Assembly (NCBI GenBank): GCA_030609605.1
Contig: JAUWBY010000137.1
Coordinates: 1 to 6,393, forward strand
Source of the DNA: Candidatus Eiseniibacteriota bacterium
Lineage (GTDB): Bacteria; Joyebacterota; Joyebacteria; Joyebacterales; Joyebacteraceae
Length of the DNA stretch: 6,393 bases
Direction of reading: 5' to 3'
Positions within the stretch are counted from its first letter, which is position 1, and each line of letters starts with the position of its first letter. Positions 4,630 to 6,393 of the stretch are shown here, in pieces. The notes beneath the pieces are model-generated. The model searched no databases, was not told where the DNA came from, and saw only the letters and a program-made list of their open reading frames with translations. A program made the translations under genes and the position numbers.

Positions 4630-5754
4630 CTATCGTGGGTCGGTCCGATAGATGGCCTTTATCGCGCCCCAGGAGGAGTTCTCAACCGGACTGCCGCACT
4701 CGTCGCAGCCCATGCCTTGAGCGCCTATTGATTCTTCCCATTCGTTGTTGGCAGCAAGACCGGGCGAGTCGGCACAGAGAGTGAAATCAAGGGATCCCGA
4801 GTCGCAGAAGAGGGGAGGCTGCGACAGATTGTCGTAGTGATTGCCGCAGAGCACGTCGACGGGCAGGTTGCCGTAGAAGATACAGTGAGTGATCTCGGGC
4901 TCGCTGCTGAGGCAGTAGACGCCCCTGCCGCGCAGTCCGTAGGCCACGATCGTGTTCGTAATGAGCGGATTGGCGATCTGGCAATAGATACCGCCTCCGT
5001 TGAAGGCATCGCCCCCATAGATCGTGCAGTAGGTAATCGTGGGATTGCCGCCCTGGCAGTGGATGCTCCCCCCGACCATGTCGGCGGAGCAGTTCGAGAT
5101 CGTGCATCCTGTGATCGTTGACTCCGAGTTCGAGCACCAGATGGCGCCGCCGGAGAAGCCGGCTTGGCCTCCTTCAAACACGCAGTCCTCTATGACGGAG
5201 TCTCCGAACCCGACGCTGACGCCGGCGCCGTACTCGGCCGTGCAGCCGTTGAACGTGCAGCCGGAGATATGGGCCGATGCCGAGGCTATGGCCAGTGCTC
5301 CGCCGGTGCTCGCGTGACTGTTCTCAAAGATGCAGTTTCTGATGGTGATGCCGGAGCCTGCGGCACAGTAGATCGAACCACCGTTTCCGCCCAGGTAGCC
5401 GTTTCTGATCGTGAGGCCTTCGATGATGCTGGTCTGGTTCTCACTCGAGTGGAAGTGGAACGCGCGGTCGAGGCCTTCGCAATCGATGATCACATCCCCA
5501 ACTCGGGGCGTGAACGCGGAGACCACCAGATTTCTTCCCGTGAAATCGAGACCCCGGTTGTTTTCGCCGGTGTAGATGCCCGGGGCGACCAGAATCGTGT
5601 CGGCTTCGCTGACATTGGTATCGGCTATGGCCTCGGCGATGGTCAGCCAGTTCCCGTTGCCTTCAAGATCCACCAGGAAAGTCTCTGCTACCGCGGGCAG
5701 AGCGATGATCGCGAACGCCAGTGTGGCTGCAAGCAGGCAAGCGCTGTTTTTCAT
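4630..5754 (-). CDS. Secreted right-handed parallel beta-helix (PbH1 repeat) protein with C-terminal SWGAIKAIYR motif
   Basis: A 374-residue protein with a signal peptide at 1-23 (MKNSACLLAATLAFAIIALPAVA/ET). After an entry segment typical of pectate-lyase-like helices ('WLTIAEAIADTNVSEADTILVAPGIYTG', residues 36-63), regular coils follow. A GG-[AIS]-[IV]-x-C start recurs at residues 126, 151, 176, 202, 228, 253 and 277, a 24-26 residue period, each with an 'ITxCxI' type second strand. These give a PbH1/NosD-like solenoid with stacked Cys, Asn and Gly ladders. The block 'PPLFCDSGSLDFTLCADSPGLAANNEWEESIGAQGMGC' closes the helix. The tail 'CGSPVENSSWGAIKAIYR' plus TDPR matches the neighbouring exported protein. 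Polysaccharide lyase activity is possible for the fold, but no catalytic residues can be assigned, and a structural or adhesive surface role is equally likely. Start supported by AGAGAGGA at 5761-5768, 6 nt upstream. Confidence 0.92.
   Translation of the reverse strand: MKNSACLLAATLAFAIIALPAVAETFLVDLEGNGNWLTIAEAIADTNVSEADTILVAPGIYTGENNRGLDFTGRNLVVSAFTPRVGDVIIDCEGLDRAFHFHSSENQTSIIEGLTIRNGYLGGNGGSIYCAAGSGITIRNCIFENSHASTGGALAIASASAHISGCTFNGCTAEYGAGVSVGFGDSVIEDCVFEGGQAGFSGGAIWCSNSESTITGCTISNCSADMVGGSIHCQGGNPTITYCTIYGGDAFNGGGIYCQIANPLITNTIVAYGLRGRGVYCLSSEPEITHCIFYGNLPVDVLCGNHYDNLSQPPLFCDSGSLDFTLCADSPGLAANNEWEESIGAQGMGCDECGSPVENSSWGAIKAIYRTDPR
4645..4692 (-). other. C-terminal tag motif of the beta-helix protein
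   Basis: This stretch encodes SPVENSSWGAIKAIYR (residues 355-370). It matches 11 of 16 residues, plus two Leu/Ile swaps, with the C-terminus of the protein encoded at 3961-4527 (encoded by 3964-4011). Cys residues precede it in both proteins. At the DNA level I count about 34 of 48 identical bases. Confidence 0.8.
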
Positions 5755-5796
5755 GATATGTCCTCTCTGTTGACCGACATCAGTCTGTCTATGTCT

Positions 5797-5808
5797 TGGA
5801 ACGTCAGC
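5797..5808 (-). promoter_or_regulatory. Single copy of the 55-bp repeat core motif upstream of the beta-helix gene
   Basis: TGGAACGTCAGC matches the core TGGAAC(A/T)TCAGC of the tandem repeats at 2795-2806 and 2850-2861 in 11 of 12 bases. On the minus strand it is GCTGACGTTCCA, 42 bp before the ATG at 5754; the nearest repeat copy is 57 bp before the FG-GAP start. It may be a shared operator or a coincidence. Confidence 0.3.
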
Positions 5809-5828
5809 TTACGGTCGAGCGGTGGCGC

Positions 5829-5890
5829 TGTCAACGGGTGTTACGGTCCCCCTGCGCGTTGTCAACGGGTCTCGCGGCCCCGTGCGCGCT
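5829..5890. repeat. 31-bp imperfect tandem repeat, two copies
   Basis: TGTCAACGGGT occurs at 5829-5839 and again at 5860-5870. Each is followed by a related GC-rich stretch (ACGGTCCCCCTGCGCG and GCGGCCCCGTGCGCG) after 3-4 variable bases. The period is 31 bp with one compensating indel. The pair ends exactly where the putative promoter of the ABC exporter gene begins. Confidence 0.75.
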
Positions 5891-5891
5891 G

Positions 5892-5900
5892 TGCTATGCT
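5892..5900 (+). promoter_or_regulatory. Possible extended -10 promoter of the ABC exporter gene
   Basis: TGCTATGCT has the TGn-TATnnT form, with no recognisable -35 16-18 bp upstream (TCGCGG). A start near 5907 would leave a leader of about 53 nt that contains the hairpin at 5912-5928 and the ribosome site at 5947-5953. The same 12-mer CTGTGCTATGCT occurs before the gene at 425. Confidence 0.4.
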
Positions 5901-5911
5901 GACGGAACCTT

Positions 5912-5928
5912 GCGGACCCAAAGTCCGC
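5912..5928 (+). promoter_or_regulatory. Leader hairpin upstream of the ABC exporter gene
   Basis: GCGGAC (5912-5917), loop CCAAA, GTCCGC (5923-5928): a perfect 6-bp G-C-rich stem followed by GTTTGCG. It lies between the probable transcription start and the ribosome site, 31 bp before the GTG. It could stabilise the 5' end or act as a weak attenuator; the T-run is only three bases. Confidence 0.45.
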
Positions 5929-5959
5929 GTTTGCGTATTCAGTCGTGGAGAGGCTTCAC

Positions 5960-6393
5960 GTGGGCAATCTCAAGAGCATTCTCAAGCACTTCGCCCAATA
6001 TCGCCGGGCTGTCGTCATCGGTCTCGCGAGCCTGCTTGTCGTTGACGGCCTCCAGCTTTTCATCCCGCGTATCATCAAGCAGGCCGTGGATGGTCTCACG
6101 GCCGGAACGGCGACGGGTGGCGATCTCGCAACGTACGGTCTGACGATAGCGGCGTTCGCGGCCGGGATCGCCGCCTTGCGCTTCGTTTGGCGCTGTCTGA
6201 TCATCGGGACATCGCGACACATTGAGGAAGACATCAGGAACAGGATCTTCGAGCATCTGCTGAGGCTCTCGTCCCGCTATTTTGCCCTCACGAAGACCGG
6301 TGACCTGATGGCGCACGCGACGAACGATCTGAACGCGGTCCGCATGGCGTGCGGGTTCGGTCTGGTGGCCATGACGGACGCTATCCTTCTTGG
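5960..6393 (+). CDS. ABC exporter, N-terminal transmembrane domain (3' partial)
   Basis: The frame opens at GTG 5960, 6 nt after GGAGAGG (5947-5953), and stays open to the right edge, giving about 144 residues. GTG at 5945 is in frame but has no ribosome site. The protein begins 'VGNLKSILKHFAQYRRAVVIGLASLLVVDGLQLFIPRIIKQAVDGL', with transmembrane helix 1. Then come a Gly/Thr loop, helix 2 ('LTIAAFAAGIAALRFVWRCLIIG'), and the cytoplasmic segment 'SRHIEEDIRNRIFEHLLRLSSRYFALTKTGDLMAHATNDLNAVRMACGFG'. The last block, with 'Y/F-x-x-x-x-TGDLM-x-x-x-TNDLNAVR', is highly characteristic of MdlA/MdlB/YheI-type half-size ABC exporters (type IV exporter fold). The nucleotide-binding domain with Walker A and B should lie beyond the window. 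A partner half-transporter often follows, but that cannot be seen here. Substrate unknown. Confidence 0.93.
   Translation, partial: MGNLKSILKHFAQYRRAVVIGLASLLVVDGLQLFIPRIIKQAVDGLTAGTATGGDLATYGLTIAAFAAGIAALRFVWRCLIIGTSRHIEEDIRNRIFEHLLRLSSRYFALTKTGDLMAHATNDLNAVRMACGFGLVAMTDAILL

Noticed and set aside
4036..4731. 231-residue + strand open frame
   Set aside because: It runs antisense across two genes and the intervening promoter and terminator, and has no ribosome site or protein-like pattern.
5164..6045. 293-residue + strand open frame spanning the beta-helix gene and its upstream region
   Set aside because: It is antisense to a clear secreted protein, crosses a promoter region and the tandem repeat, and overlaps the ABC exporter start in another frame. 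Composition is that of a GC-rich shadow frame.

Overview
The window looks like chromosomal DNA from a GC-rich, uncultured-type bacterium of the wider FCB/Fibrobacteres-Chlorobi-Bacteroidetes assemblage, for example the Eisenbacteria/Krumholzibacteria kind. This placement is inferred from protein style only: a C-terminal FlgD-like/secretion-sorting domain, a PbH1 beta-helix protein ending in a 'DFTLCADSPG..NN' block, an FG-GAP propeller, and frequent GTG/TTG starts. There is no rRNA, tRNA, CRISPR array, transposase or phage gene.

Layout. 1-293 (+) is the 3' end of a large exported protein, closed by a strong stem-loop terminator at 349-376. 425-913 (+) encodes a small cytoplasmic HEWGH zinc-metalloprotease-like protein. 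971-2737 (-) encodes a secreted seven-repeat FG-GAP beta-propeller. The divergent region 2738-3021 carries a 55-bp tandem repeat (about 2.5 copies) upstream of the propeller gene and a near-consensus sigma70-type promoter for the next gene. 3022-3708 (+) encodes an exported protein with a probable LolA/RseB-like fold. 3709-3960 is non-coding and holds a 15-bp perfect hairpin plus a promoter-like site. 3961-4527 (-) and 4630-5754 (-) encode two exported proteins, a small beta-rich one and a right-handed beta-helix, which share a C-terminal motif of the form PVExxSWGA[LI]KA[LI]YR. 5755-5959 is a divergent regulatory region with a 31-bp imperfect tandem repeat, an extended -10 and a leader hairpin. 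5960-6393 (+) is the start of an ABC exporter that runs off the window.

Biology. Five of the seven genes encode proteins that leave the cytoplasm or, for the ABC protein, sit in the membrane and export substrates. The common theme is the cell surface, not one metabolic pathway. There is no convincing multi-gene operon: most genes have their own promoter-like and terminator-like signals. The most unusual items are the shared C-terminal motif, which could be an undescribed sorting or anchoring tag and sits beside a gene using the familiar FlgD-like tag, and the tandem repeat array containing GG-N10-GC elements upstream of the propeller gene.
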